In this document: positions 1 through 7,872 of the stretch, one piece after another
How the letters are laid out: each line of letters opens with the position of its first letter
How positions within the stretch are numbered: position 1 is the first letter of the stretch
Source of the DNA: Leptotrichia sp. oral taxon 847
GTDB taxonomy: Bacteria; Fusobacteriota; Fusobacteriia; Fusobacteriales; Leptotrichiaceae
Assembly (NCBI RefSeq): GCF_001553645.1
Contig: NZ_CP014231.1
Span: 1,302,001 to 1,366,000 of the forward strand
DNA: 64,000 nt
Reading direction: 5' to 3'
Notes under the pieces: model-generated
Told to the model about the DNA's origin: nothing
Database searches by the model: none
Seen by the model: the letters and a program-made list of their open reading frames with translations, nothing else
Made by a program: the position numbers and the translations under genes

Positions 1-289
1 TTATTTCAGTTTCCCCTTGCAATTTTCCATTACTTACAAAGAAATATCCGCTTTTTTGTGGAAGATCAAATGTAATTTTTCCTGTAAAAATTGCTCCTTT
101 ATAATAGATAAAATCGTTGTCGACCCTAAAATCAGTTGAATTTAATGCAACCGTAGCTCCTTGTGGATTTTGCGGCTTTGTATAAGTAGCAGATTGATAT
201 CTAGTATCTTTTGCATTATTATCCTTATTTTGGTTTGAACAAGATGCCATAAGTGCCAAAATAAGAACTACTATTGATAGTTTTTTCAT
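1..289 (-). CDS. Lipoprotein with MORN_2-like repeat, partial
   Basis: The gene starts with ATG at 289 and runs off the left edge of the window. The N-terminus is a lipoprotein signal: MKKL, then a hydrophobic stretch ending in a lipobox LMASC, so the mature protein should begin at Cys17 and be membrane anchored. Further in, residues around YYKGAIFTGKI and a following NGKLQGE resemble the MORN_2 (YwqK-type) repeat seen in fusobacterial exported proteins and some immunity proteins; this is a motif-level resemblance only. The start is supported by a GAAAGGAAAT ribosome-binding site just upstream. Function unknown. Confidence 0.7.
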   Translation of the reverse strand, partial: MKKLSIVVLILALMASCSNQNKDNNAKDTRYQSATYTKPQNPQGATVALNSTDFRVDNDFIYYKGAIFTGKITFDLPQKSGYFFVSNGKLQGETEI

Positions 290-331
290 ATTTAAATATT
301 TCCTTTCTCTAGCAGTTTGTGGACTGCTCAT
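290..331 (-). repeat. Leader motif, copy 1
   Basis: Sequence directly upstream of the lipoprotein gene. It recurs, with a few differences and a short gap, at 933-972 upstream of the next gene. Read on the minus strand both begin ATGAGYAGTCCA and end ATATTTAAAT. It carries the ribosome-binding site here. It could be a duplicated leader or a duplicated gene end; there is no known family for it. Confidence 0.45.
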
Positions 332-385
332 ATTTATAATTTTTATTTGACAATCCCAAATTTTCTTTTCAAAATTCTATCAAAA

Positions 386-844
386 TTATTTAATTTCATC
401 AGTAAATGGCAATTTTTTGTAGTCTGCCGCTTCAAAACCAAAATAGTTTTTTACAGTTTTCTCAAAAAATCCGACATTTTCAAAGCCAAGCTCAGATGAT
501 TTTGAGTAACCTGTTCCACGCATTTCTACAGTATAGTTTTTTTCAAAATTTAATTTTGTACCCGCATTAAAGTATGTTTTATGATTAGCCTTTAACTTTT
601 TATTAAAAAATTTATATGGAGCTACATTATCGCTTCTTCCCCAAGTGTATCCAAGAGCTACATCATTGTATTCTTTTCCGTTAATATTACAAACTTTATA
701 AAATCTAAAAAATTCTCCCGCTCCAGAACCATGATCTCCACCAATAGATGTAATTCCTGTGCAATAGCTTCCTTTTTTTGTTACGATTGTTTGTCCAAAC
801 GCAAAACTTCCTAATAATAATCCGACTAATAATAATTTTTTCAT
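386..844 (-). CDS. Exported protein of unknown function
   Basis: About 152 residues. A classic signal peptide (MKKLLLVGLLLGSFAFG then Q) predicts export. The mature part is basic and aromatic-rich, with two cysteines (in GSYCTG and YKVCNI) that could form a disulfide. I do not recognise the family. A GTG nine bases upstream is also in frame, but it overlaps the AAGGAAG ribosome-binding site, so the ATG at 844 is preferred. It lies in a run of four or five minus-strand genes for small exported or membrane proteins, which suggests an envelope role without saying more. Confidence 0.7.
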   Translation of the reverse strand: MKKLLLVGLLLGSFAFGQTIVTKKGSYCTGITSIGGDHGSGAGEFFRFYKVCNINGKEYNDVALGYTWGRSDNVAPYKFFNKKLKANHKTYFNAGTKLNFEKNYTVEMRGTGYSKSSELGFENVGFFEKTVKNYFGFEAADYKKLPFTDEIK

Positions 845-932
845 TATTTTCACTTCCTTTTTTTAGTTATGTTTTTGTAAATTATTTTCTTTTAATTTAA
901 TAAAATATATCTTCTGATTTAAAAAATTTACT

Positions 933-972
933 ATTTAAATATTTCATTTCTCTCTGTTTTTGGACTACTCAT
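933..972 (-). repeat. Leader motif, copy 2
   Basis: Second copy of the 290-331 motif, upstream of the exported protein that starts at 844. In this copy the short reading frame beginning ATGAGTAGTCC closes with TAG after 13 codons. Confidence 0.45.
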
Positions 973-987
973 GATTATATTTTATAA

Positions 988-1689
988 TCAAAATTTTTTA
1001 TTTCTATTGTCCATTCTTTCTTTAATTTGTTGTGCTTCTGAATCAGAAATAATTCTTTCGTTTTCATTGTGAACTCCGTATTGTTGTCTTTTATAAGCAG
1101 CCATGTCAATATCATCTTGAACTTCTTGAATTCTATTTGATGCTATCCCCGCTACAAAGCCTGTAATACTTAGGAATTTGAATACTACGTAAGCCGCTGC
1201 AACAAATAAAATTATTGGTATAGCAAACAATAATCCAAAAAATGCTAAAATTCCTATGCCAATTAGTTTTAGAAGTAAAAGTATGTATTGTTTTGTATCT
1301 GTAGCTTCTTCTCTGCCTATATTTTTTTCTGAAGTTAGATATCGTTTATTTAATACAGCAAAAATAATTGCATTAGCTACTGCATGTAAAGAGTATCCAA
1401 TCATAAAAATAGTTGATTCATCTATATGTGCATAATTCAAAAAATTTAAAATGGCAAAAATACCTTGTAAAATAAGTATTACCAAAAGACTTATAACCAT
1501 ACCTCCGATAAGTCCTGCTACCCAGTAAATTACAGCATATGTAATCCATATTCTTCCTTTTGTTATTCCTTCATTAGCTTTTCGTCTTGCTGCTTTAAAT
1601 ATAATAAACATATGTAGCAATATTGCTGCTAAAAATATAGATTTCATTATTAATGAAGAGTCATTAATAACTGCTATAAAATGGTTCAT
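988..1689 (-). CDS. Polytopic membrane protein, unknown
   Basis: 233 residues with about five hydrophobic segments: near residues 15-33, 48-80, 94-112 and a long double span around 135-175. A charged, helical C-terminal tail of about 55 residues (EVQDDIDMAAYKRQQYG and following) probably lies in the cytoplasm. The ATG at 1689 is preceded by an AAAGGAAAG ribosome-binding site. No family recognised. The neighbours are exported proteins and lipoproteins on the same strand, so an envelope function is likely, but this is inference from context. Confidence 0.65.
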   Translation of the reverse strand: MNHFIAVINDSSLIMKSIFLAAILLHMFIIFKAARRKANEGITKGRIWITYAVIYWVAGLIGGMVISLLVILILQGIFAILNFLNYAHIDESTIFMIGYSLHAVANAIIFAVLNKRYLTSEKNIGREEATDTKQYILLLLKLIGIGILAFFGLLFAIPIILFVAAAYVVFKFLSITGFVAGIASNRIQEVQDDIDMAAYKRQQYGVHNENERIISDSEAQQIKERMDNRNKKF

Positions 1690-1719
1690 ATTTCTTCTTT
1701 CCTTTCTTTTTTATTTTTT

Positions 1720-2304
1720 TTAGTAATTCCATTCATAATCCCCTTGTAAAATATGTGCTACATTTACATTTGGACCCACTAATGAAACATCAGAATTTTT
1801 TAGATTTTCTTTAGAAATAAGTTTTGAAATTTCATTATATGTTTTAACTGTTTCTTGTTCCAATTTATTTGGATCTAAGTTTTCTAATTCTTTTTGCATT
1901 TGTGCATATTCATCTATATGTTTCCTTTGTTCTTCAAATGTTTTATATGTAAGATTAAGTTTGTAAGTTTTTAAAATATCAAGTGGATACGTTGCTTTAT
2001 CAGTTAATATCAAATTTTCTTTTCCTGATGCTCTTCTAGATTCTTCAAAACCTTCAAATTTTTCTTTTACATTTCCTTTATTAATTTCACAACCGATAGT
2101 AGCGTGTATTTGAAGAAATCTTTCATAATTTTCATCAAAGGAATCAGTATTTCCATGAGGACCACCTGCATGGCTGTAATATTCTTTTAACATTTCATTT
2201 AATCCTTCTGGCGTAAGACATTTTGATTTATCCACTTTTACCTTTTTCCCGCATGATACAGTAAACATAGCTAAAATGATAAATAAAGTTATAATTTTTT
2301 TCAT
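1720..2304 (-). CDS. Putative lipoprotein, unknown
   Basis: About 194 residues. The signal ends in a lipobox (FTVSC), giving a lipid-modified Cys, followed by a lysine-rich linker (GKKVKVDKSK). The rest is mainly charged and helical, with a cysteine at CLTPEG and another at IGCEI that may pair. The ATG at 2304 has an AAGGAAG site eight bases upstream; a GTG three codons earlier overlaps that site and is rejected. Its stop lies about 30 bases before the membrane-protein gene that starts at 1689, so the two may be co-transcribed. Function unknown. Confidence 0.68.
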   Translation of the reverse strand: MKKIITLFIILAMFTVSCGKKVKVDKSKCLTPEGLNEMLKEYYSHAGGPHGNTDSFDENYERFLQIHATIGCEINKGNVKEKFEGFEESRRASGKENLILTDKATYPLDILKTYKLNLTYKTFEEQRKHIDEYAQMQKELENLDPNKLEQETVKTYNEISKLISKENLKNSDVSLVGPNVNVAHILQGDYEWNY

Positions 2305-2409
2305 ATTTTTCACTTCCTTTTTTTATTTTTATAAATTTTAATTTTCTTTTCTTAGTTTAAAAATTTTTTTTGTTATTATTTGTAACAAAAGGTTCCTTTT
2401 TAAAAATAA

Positions 2410-2958
2410 TTAATTATTATTGTGAAGTAGGCAATCTAAATACATTCTTGTATTTTTTTCAGTTTCAGAATTAAGTCTTTTTGCATTTTTTGATTTTAAT
2501 AAAGCGTTTAATTCATTTTCCGAAAGTATTTGAAAGTCGTTTCTTTCATATTTTTTACCCTTTCTAATTTCTGTTCCTGCGCTAATCACATAGTCAATTG
2601 TAATTTCGTAAGAATCTGTAACTGGTGTATTTTGATTTTTTCGGCTGTTTACATAATATTTTTTCTCGATTCTATAATTTAATATTGGATATTTTTCTCT
2701 ATCATAAGATTTTACATTGTCGAACGGAGTATATGAAACTCTATATTTGTTTCCAACAGGTACTACATTGATAAAATAGTTGAATTTTTTCCAATACGAC
2801 TCATCTGTTCCTGGTACTTCACCATAAAACCAGTCTTTTTGATTTGAAATATAAATTTTAGTATCTGATGAGAAAAAGCTCTCTGCTTCTTTAGTTGTAA
2901 TTTCTGAAAAAGCAAATGTTTCAAAAATAAGTACTAACATTAAAATAAATTTTTTCAT
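2410..2958 (-). CDS. Exported protein, unknown
   Basis: 182 residues with an N-terminal signal sequence (MKKFILMLVLIFETFAFSE, cleavage probably near residue 18). The mature protein is rich in Tyr, Lys and Asn and predicted to be mostly beta structure, ending in a short tail with a cysteine (YLDCLLHNNN). It is the first gene of the minus-strand exported-protein cluster; the ATG at 2958 follows an AGAAGG-type site. No family recognised. Confidence 0.65.
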   Translation of the reverse strand: MKKFILMLVLIFETFAFSEITTKEAESFFSSDTKIYISNQKDWFYGEVPGTDESYWKKFNYFINVVPVGNKYRVSYTPFDNVKSYDREKYPILNYRIEKKYYVNSRKNQNTPVTDSYEITIDYVISAGTEIRKGKKYERNDFQILSENELNALLKSKNAKRLNSETEKNTRMYLDCLLHNNN

Positions 2959-3061
2959 ATTTTTTAGCCTTCTTTCTTTTTTATAATTTTTTTATATCCA
3001 ATAATTTCTAAGTAAGAAAACTGAGATTTCTCCGAGTTTTCATCATTTTAAAATAACTAAA

Positions 3062-3094
3062 AATCTGTTCCTAAATTTTTTATTCTATCCTTTT
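3062..3094 (+). repeat. Remnant resembling the right end of the 466-bp element
   Basis: The sequence ATCTGTTCCTAAATTTTTTA matches the right-terminal segment of the element copies at 10904 and 13196 (ATCTGCCCCTAAAATTTTTA). It sits alone, upstream of the core copy at 3210, and may be left from another insertion. Between it and the core the sequence is AT-rich with a run of about 14 T and no gene. Confidence 0.35.
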
Positions 3095-3209
3095 CTTAAT
3101 TAATATCAAATTTTTGGATATACTTCTGTTATTGTATACCATTTTTTTTTTTTTTGATTATAAGCAACTTATTTTACTTATATAACATTAATAAAATATT
3201 AAAACAATT

Positions 3210-3597
3210 TTTTCTTTTTTTAAGCAGAAGTGCTCATCGCCGCACCCCTGCACCCCGGCAAGGCTCAAGACATTTTTATGTGCTGACAAAAAACTCGCAC
3301 TAGTCGTGCTCAGACAGTTTTGTCAGCACATAAAAATGCTCCGACGGTTTAAATTTTACTACTATAGAAAAAGTGTCGTGATTTTTTTGAAGTAAAGACG
3401 ACTGTCTGAACGAAGTGAGTTTCGGCTTTGCTTCAAAAAAATGCTTAGACGAGCGTGGGGATTATAAGGGGAAATGGCGGCCCTTTCCCCTTATGTGAAA
3501 AAATAGAAAACCATACTAAACAAAATAACATCCTGTAAATAAAAATAAATTAAAAAAGATTGAAATTAAAATTTATCCCTAAATATTTTACTCTATT
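3210..3597 (+). mobile_element. 466-bp element, copy A (diverged)
   Basis: Core of the structured repeat. It contains a 21-bp perfect inverted repeat (CATTTTTATGTGCTGACAAAA and its complement) around a loop, a second stem built on TTTTTTTGAAG/CTTCAAAAAAA, and a third built on AAGGGGAAA/TTTCCCCTT. Compared with copies B and C the left 75 bp are missing or replaced, and the right end reads CCCTAAATATTTTACTC, like the left-terminal type. It occupies most of the gap between the exported-protein cluster and the peptidase gene. No coding potential. Confidence 0.8.
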
Positions 3598-3677
3598 TAT
3601 TTATATAAAAAAATTGCTTTTTTTCCTTAACTGTGGTAATCTTTTGGTATAAAAATTAAGTGAAAGGAAGTAAAGAA

Positions 3678-5372
3678 ATGAACTTTAATGATTACAAATA
3701 CGAACATATAGAAGTAGAAAAAATAAAAGATGAATTTTCTGAAAATATTAAAAATTTTAAAAATTCTAAAAACGTGGAAGAACAATGTGAATATTTTGAC
3801 AAAATTATAAAACTTAGAAATTATGTGGATACGATGCAGACACTTGTGTCAATTAGACATAGCATTGATACAACTGACGAATTTTACGATAAGGAAAACG
3901 AATATATGGACGAAATTAGTCCAATTTTATTTAGTTTTACAAATGATTTTTATAAAGCGCTTGTAAATTCTAAATTTAAAAAAGAGTTAACCCAAAAATA
4001 CGGAAAATTTTTGTTTGAAAAAGCCGAAAATACGCTAAAAACATTTTCTAGCGAAGTTATCCCAGATTTTCAGGAAGAAAATAGACTTACAAGTAAATAT
4101 GAAAAACTTATCGCAAGTGCAAAAATTGAGTTTGACGGAAAAGAGCTAAATTTATCACAAATGGTGCCTTACACTCAGTCAAAAGACAGAAATGTGAGAA
4201 TTGAAGCGGCTAAAAAAGTTGCTAATTTTTTCTCCGAAAATAAAGAAGAATTTGACAACATTTACGACTCGCTTGTAAAAGTTAGAGATAAGATGGCAAA
4301 AAAATTGGGTTACAAAAATTATGTGGAATTTGGCTACAAAAGATTATCTCGACTTGAGTATGACGACAAAATGGTCGCTGGATACAGAAAACAAGTGTTA
4401 GAAAATATTGTGCCAATTTATACAGAACTTAGAAAAAGACAGGAAAAAAGATTGGGTGTAAAAAAATTGAGATTTTACGACGAAGCGATAAAATTTAATT
4501 CTGGAAATGCCGATCCGCACGGATCACCTGAATGGATTTTAAATAATGGAAAAACAATGTATAAAGAATTGTCCAAAGAAACCGACGAATTTTTTACATT
4601 TATGACTGAAAATAATTTACTTGACTTGCTTTCAAAAAAAGGAAAGATGAGCGGTGGATACTGCACCTACATTCCAGATTACAAATCGCCATTTATTTTT
4701 GCGAACTTTAATGCGACTTCGCACGATGTCGATGTTTTAACGCACGAAGCTGGACACGCTTTTCAAGTTTATCAAAGCCGTGGTTATGAAGTTCCGGAAT
4801 ATTTGTGGCCAACTTACGAAGCTTGTGAAATTCACTCGATGAGCATGGAATTTTTGACTTGGCCGTGGATGAATTTATTTTTTGAAGAAGATACCGAAAA
4901 ATACAAATTTATTCATTTATCAGAAGCGCTTTTATTTATTCCATACGGAGTAACTGTGGACGAATTTCAGCACTGGGTTTATGAAAATCCAGAAGTTTCG
5001 CCGCAAGAAAGAAGAGAAAAATGGCTTGAAATTGAAAAAAAATATCTTCCTACAAGAGATTACGGAGAAGTCGAAGAATTAAAAGACGGAATTTTTTGGT
5101 TTAGACAAGGACACATCTTTTCATCGCCATTTTACTACATAGATTACACTTTAGCGCAAGTTTGTGCATTCCAGTTTTGGATAAAAGCCAATGAAAATAG
5201 AGAAAAAGCTTGGAGCGAATATTTAAATTTATGTAAATTAGGCGGAAGTAAACCATTTTTTGAGTTGATGAAGTCGGCAAACTTGAAAAATCCTTTTGAA
5301 AAAGGCGTATTAGCTGAAGTTGTGCCAAAGATAAAAGAATATTTGGACAGTGTTGACGATATGAAATTATAA
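3678..5372 (+). CDS. pepF: Oligoendopeptidase F-type M3 metallopeptidase
   Basis: 564 residues. The zinc-binding HEAGH motif lies near residue 356 (DVLTHEAGHAFQ), and a downstream glutamate in TYEACEIHSM supplies the expected third ligand of the M3 family. The helical N-terminal half and total length are normal for the PepF/M3B group. The enzyme cleaves short peptides in the cytoplasm, probably in amino-acid recycling by this peptide fermenter. The ATG at 3678 is chosen because AAAGGAAG precedes it at good spacing; the in-frame GTG at 3660 would overlap that site. Confidence 0.93.
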   Translation: MNFNDYKYEHIEVEKIKDEFSENIKNFKNSKNVEEQCEYFDKIIKLRNYVDTMQTLVSIRHSIDTTDEFYDKENEYMDEISPILFSFTNDFYKALVNSKFKKELTQKYGKFLFEKAENTLKTFSSEVIPDFQEENRLTSKYEKLIASAKIEFDGKELNLSQMVPYTQSKDRNVRIEAAKKVANFFSENKEEFDNIYDSLVKVRDKMAKKLGYKNYVEFGYKRLSRLEYDDKMVAGYRKQVLENIVPIYTELRKRQEKRLGVKKLRFYDEAIKFNSGNADPHGSPEWILNNGKTMYKELSKETDEFFTFMTENNLLDLLSKKGKMSGGYCTYIPDYKSPFIFANFNATSHDVDVLTHEAGHAFQVYQSRGYEVPEYLWPTYEACEIHSMSMEFLTWPWMNLFFEEDTEKYKFIHLSEALLFIPYGVTVDEFQHWVYENPEVSPQERREKWLEIEKKYLPTRDYGEVEELKDGIFWFRQGHIFSSPFYYIDYTLAQVCAFQFWIKANENREKAWSEYLNLCKLGGSKPFFELMKSANLKNPFEKGVLAEVVPKIKEYLDSVDDMKL

Positions 5373-5425
5373 ATAAAATATATTATAGTATAAAAAAAAT
5401 ATATAATTAAATAATTATTTTTTAC

Positions 5426-5454
5426 TTGCATTTACAAATGTTTAGTGGTATACT
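5426..5454 (+). promoter_or_regulatory. Sigma-70 promoter of cysK
   Basis: TTGCAT at 5426 and TATACT at 5449 with a 17-base spacer, 57 bases before the cysK start. No T-box or S-box structure is evident in the short leader. Confidence 0.7.
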
Positions 5455-5510
5455 AATTGTAGATACAAATATGAGAGTTAAAAAATATAATAAATTATGG
5501 AGGAAAACGT

Positions 5511-6428
5511 ATGATATACGAAAATATTATTGATTTAATCGGAAATACACCAGTTGTAAAATTAAATTTTTTAAAAGGTGACGATGTTGCTGATATTTAT
5601 GTAAAATTGGAAAAATATAATATTGGAGGAAGTGTAAAAGATAGAGCAGCTCTTGGAATGATTGAAGCTGCGGAAAAATCTGGAGAATTAAAACCAGGTG
5701 GAACAATCGTAGAACCAACATCAGGAAATACAGGAATTGCATTAGCAATGATAGGGAAAGCAAAAGGTTACAAAGTTATAATTATTATGCCAGATTCAAT
5801 GAGTATTGAAAGAAGAAGTATTTTATCCGCTTACGGAGCTGAATTAATTTTAACTGAAGGTGCTAAAGGAATGAAGGGTGCAATTGCAAAAGCTGAAGAA
5901 CTTGCAAAAGAAAATGGATATTTCTTGCCACAACAATTTAAAAATCCTGCAAACCCTGCAAAACATTATGAAACAACAGCAAAAGAAATTTTAGATGATT
6001 TTCCTGTGCTAGATGCTTATATTTCAGGAGTTGGAACAGCTGGAACTCTTGTCGGAGTGGGAAGAAGATTAAAAGAAGAAAGACCAGAAGCAAAAGTATA
6101 TGCAGTAGAACCAGCATCATCAGCAGTGTTATCAGGAGAACAACCTGGAAAACATTTGCAACAAGGACTTGGAGCTGGATTTGTACCTGCCAACTACGAC
6201 AGCAGTGTAGTTGACGAAATTATAAAAACAACAAATGAAGAAGCTGTGGAATTTTCAACAAGAGCTGCCAAGGAAAACGGATTATTCGTTGGAATTTCTT
6301 CAGGAAGTGCAATAGCTGCAGCTTACAAAGTTGCTAAAAAATTAGGAAAAGGTAAAAAAGTATTAGCTATACTTCCAGACGGTGGAGAAAAATATTTGTC
6401 AGTGGAAGCATTTAGAAATAGTCTATAA
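5511..6428 (+). CDS. cysK: Cysteine synthase A (O-acetylserine sulfhydrylase)
   Basis: 305 residues, the usual length. This PLP enzyme makes L-cysteine from O-acetylserine and sulfide. Visible motifs are the PLP lysine in GGSVKDRAA (about residue 43), the phosphate/substrate loop TSGNTG near residue 70, and the glycine-rich GVGTAGTLVG loop. ATG at 5511 follows GGAGG. The next gene, cysE, supplies the O-acetylserine, so the two form a cysteine-biosynthesis unit although a hairpin separates them. Confidence 0.96.
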   Translation: MIYENIIDLIGNTPVVKLNFLKGDDVADIYVKLEKYNIGGSVKDRAALGMIEAAEKSGELKPGGTIVEPTSGNTGIALAMIGKAKGYKVIIIMPDSMSIERRSILSAYGAELILTEGAKGMKGAIAKAEELAKENGYFLPQQFKNPANPAKHYETTAKEILDDFPVLDAYISGVGTAGTLVGVGRRLKEERPEAKVYAVEPASSAVLSGEQPGKHLQQGLGAGFVPANYDSSVVDEIIKTTNEEAVEFSTRAAKENGLFVGISSGSAIAAAYKVAKKLGKGKKVLAILPDGGEKYLSVEAFRNSL

Positions 6429-6441
6429 TAAAAAAAGAAAA

Positions 6442-6465
6442 AAGGGAGTATATTTTTGCTCCCTT
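6442..6465 (+). terminator. Hairpin after cysK
   Basis: AAGGGAG...CTCCCTT stem 14 bases after the cysK stop; the T-run that follows is weak, so termination may be partial and allow read-through into cysE. Confidence 0.55.
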
Positions 6466-6591
6466 GATTTTAAATAAAACATATAAAATATGAGAATAAT
6501 TCAAGTAGTAATAAAATTATTTACTTGAAATTTTTTTATAAATTTTATAAAATTAAATATATAGAAAACTAAAAAAAAGGAGGAGTTTGCC

Positions 6592-7131
6592 ATTTTTAAA
6601 CAATTAAAAGAAGAATTTGACAATATCGCTCAAAAAGATCCAGCAGCAAGACATAAATTGGAAATTTTATTATATCCGTCGCTGCATGCGGTAATAAATC
6701 ACAAAATAGCGCATTTCTTCCAAAAGAGAAAACTTTATTTTTTGGCCAGACTTTTTTCTCAAATTTCGAGATTTTTTACTGGGATAGAAATTCACCCAGG
6801 AGCGACACTTGGAAAACGAATTTTCTTTGACCACGGAATGGGAATTGTAGTTGGAGAAACTGCTGAAATTGGCGATGATTGTGTAATTTATCACGGTGTT
6901 ACGCTAGGAGGGGTAACGACTGAAAAAGGAAAAAGACATCCCACATTAAAAAATAATGTGACAGTCGGCGCAGGAGCAAAGATTTTGGGGAATATAACGG
7001 TTGGAAATAATGTAAAAATAGGTGCAAATTCCGTCGTTTTAAAAGATGTTCCCGATAACGCCGTCGCTGTTGGGATCCCAGCTAGAATTATTCAAAAAGC
7101 CGAAGAGGATTTTTTTATGTGGCATATTTAA
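6592..7131 (+). CDS. cysE: Serine O-acetyltransferase, apparent AUU start
   Basis: 179 residues if started at ATT 6592. Transfers acetyl from acetyl-CoA to serine, making the substrate of CysK. The C-terminal half shows the left-handed beta-helix hexapeptide repeats ([32 protein letters not shown]) with the catalytic His in DHGMG and the CoA-site TLGGVT. The family N-terminus ([19 protein letters not shown]) is encoded in frame upstream of the first conventional start (TTG at 6658), and a strong AAGGAGGAG site lies seven bases before ATT. Starting at TTG would remove 22 conserved residues. Either AUU is used, as in infC, or an ATG has mutated. Confidence 0.88.
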   Translation: MFKQLKEEFDNIAQKDPAARHKLEILLYPSLHAVINHKIAHFFQKRKLYFLARLFSQISRFFTGIEIHPGATLGKRIFFDHGMGIVVGETAEIGDDCVIYHGVTLGGVTTEKGKRHPTLKNNVTVGAGAKILGNITVGNNVKIGANSVVLKDVPDNAVAVGIPARIIQKAEEDFFMWHI

Positions 7132-7153
7132 TTTTAATAGTAAATTTCAAAAA

Positions 7154-7198
7154 TAGAGAATGTTAAAAGTTAAACTTTATATTCTCTATAATTTTTTC
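7154..7198 (+). terminator. Terminator after cysE
   Basis: TAGAGAAT...ATTCTCTA stem followed by an ATTTTTT run, 22 bases after the cysE stop. Confidence 0.7.
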
Positions 7199-7214
7199 TC
7201 TTCATTTCACACAA

Positions 7215-7300
7215 ATTTACGACATTTTTTTGCATTGTCAAAAAAGTCAATTTTGTACGAAATCGTCAATACGTAAAAATACTCTGATAGATTAAGCTTA
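7215..7300 (+). repeat. Degenerate remnant of 466-bp element hairpin 1
   Basis: The order CGACATTTTTTTGCATTGTC ... CGTCAATACGTAAAAATACTC resembles the first hairpin of the repeated element (CGACATTTTTATGCACTGCC ... TGTCAGCACATAAAAATGCTC). A terminus-like stretch of the same family (CTTAAATATTTTACTCTGTC) lies at 7601-7620, on the other side of the tRNA gene. If real, this is an old copy now split by or placed around tRNA-Gln. Weak, by eye. Confidence 0.3.
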
Positions 7301-7320
7301 TTAACAAATGATTGTAAATA

Positions 7321-7354
7321 AAAATAAAAAAAACTGTCTTAACAAAGAGACAGT
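7321..7354 (-). terminator. Terminator of tRNA-Gln
   Basis: On the minus strand ACTGTCT...AGACAGT followed by a T-rich run, about 30 bases downstream of the tRNA 3' end. Confidence 0.75.
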
Positions 7355-7385
7355 ATACATAAACAACTATTTTAAATTTTTAAAA

Positions 7386-7460
7386 TGGCTGGGCTGAATG
7401 GATTCGAACCATTGCATGCTAGAGTCAAAGTCTAGTGCCTTACCGCTTGGCGACAGCCCA
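7386..7460 (-). tRNA. tRNA-Gln (UUG)
   Basis: Full cloverleaf on the minus strand: acceptor TGGGCTG pairs with CAGCCCA, the T-arm contains GGTTCGAATCC, the anticodon loop is CTTTGAC with anticodon TTG, and CCA is encoded. A T-rich terminator follows. Confidence 0.96.
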
Positions 7461-7600
7461 ATAAATAATAATTTTAACGACTATGTAAGTATATCAAAAA
7501 AAAAAACTTTTGTCAACATTTTTTTGAATTTGAAAAAAGTTTTTGTGTACAGATGTCAAACATTTGTTACAAAAATATATTAAAAAATATTGAAATTAAA

Positions 7601-7620
7601 TTTACTCTTAAATATTTTAC
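7601..7620 (+). repeat. Solo terminus of the 466-bp element family
   Basis: CTTAAATATTTTACTCTGTC matches the terminus that ends copy D (CTAACTATTTTACTCTGTC). It lies 24 bases before the glmS -35 box and has no full element attached. Confidence 0.4.
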
Positions 7621-7643
7621 TCTGTCTTAAAAAAATTAAAATA

Positions 7644-7672
7644 TTGAAAAAAGATAATAAATTTGATATAAT
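7644..7672 (+). promoter_or_regulatory. Promoter of the glmS leader
   Basis: TTGAAA at 7644 and perfect TATAAT at 7667 with a 17-base spacer; transcription would start near 7679, about 25 bases before the ribozyme cleavage site. Confidence 0.8.
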
Positions 7673-7703
7673 TGTTAGACAAAAAGAATAAAAATCTTAA
7701 ATA

Positions 7704-7843
7704 GCGCCAGACCTTTTTAAAAGGAGACGAGGAAAAAGAGTTATCGAAATTTCGGCGGATGCTCTTTAGGTTATCACAACCTGAATAATATACAAAAATT
7801 ATAAGAAATTATAAAACAAAAATATTATAGTGATTATTCTTTT
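7704..7843 (+). ncRNA. glmS ribozyme/riboswitch
   Basis: Conserved glmS ribozyme core: the cleavage-site segment A/GCGCCAGA, then GACGAGG, TTATCGAAATTTCGGCGGA (the P2.1/P2.2 core with the catalytic guanine) and a P3 stem GGTT-ATCAC-AACC. A further stem GAATAAT/ATTATTC closes the 3' part. Cleavage should fall just 5' of G7704. In the known class glucosamine-6-phosphate acts as the cofactor for self-cleavage, so excess product lowers glmS mRNA. It sits between the promoter and glmS, exactly where expected. The 3' boundary is approximate. Confidence 0.93.
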
Positions 7844-7872
7844 TGAATTTTATATTTGTAAAGGAGAACGCT

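Noticed and set aside
290-331. Alternative start for the first lipoprotein 14 codons upstream in frame
   Set aside because: That start would put 14 charged residues before the signal peptide and the ribosome-binding site lies after it; the copy at 933-972 closes with a stop instead.
3140-3165. T14 run as a phase-variation tract
   Set aside because: It is not inside or just before a gene: the nearest starts are about 190 bases left (divergent side) and 510 bases right.
7398-7583. Plus-strand open frame over tRNA-Gln
   Set aside because: It reads the tRNA complement and has no start signal or protein-like composition.
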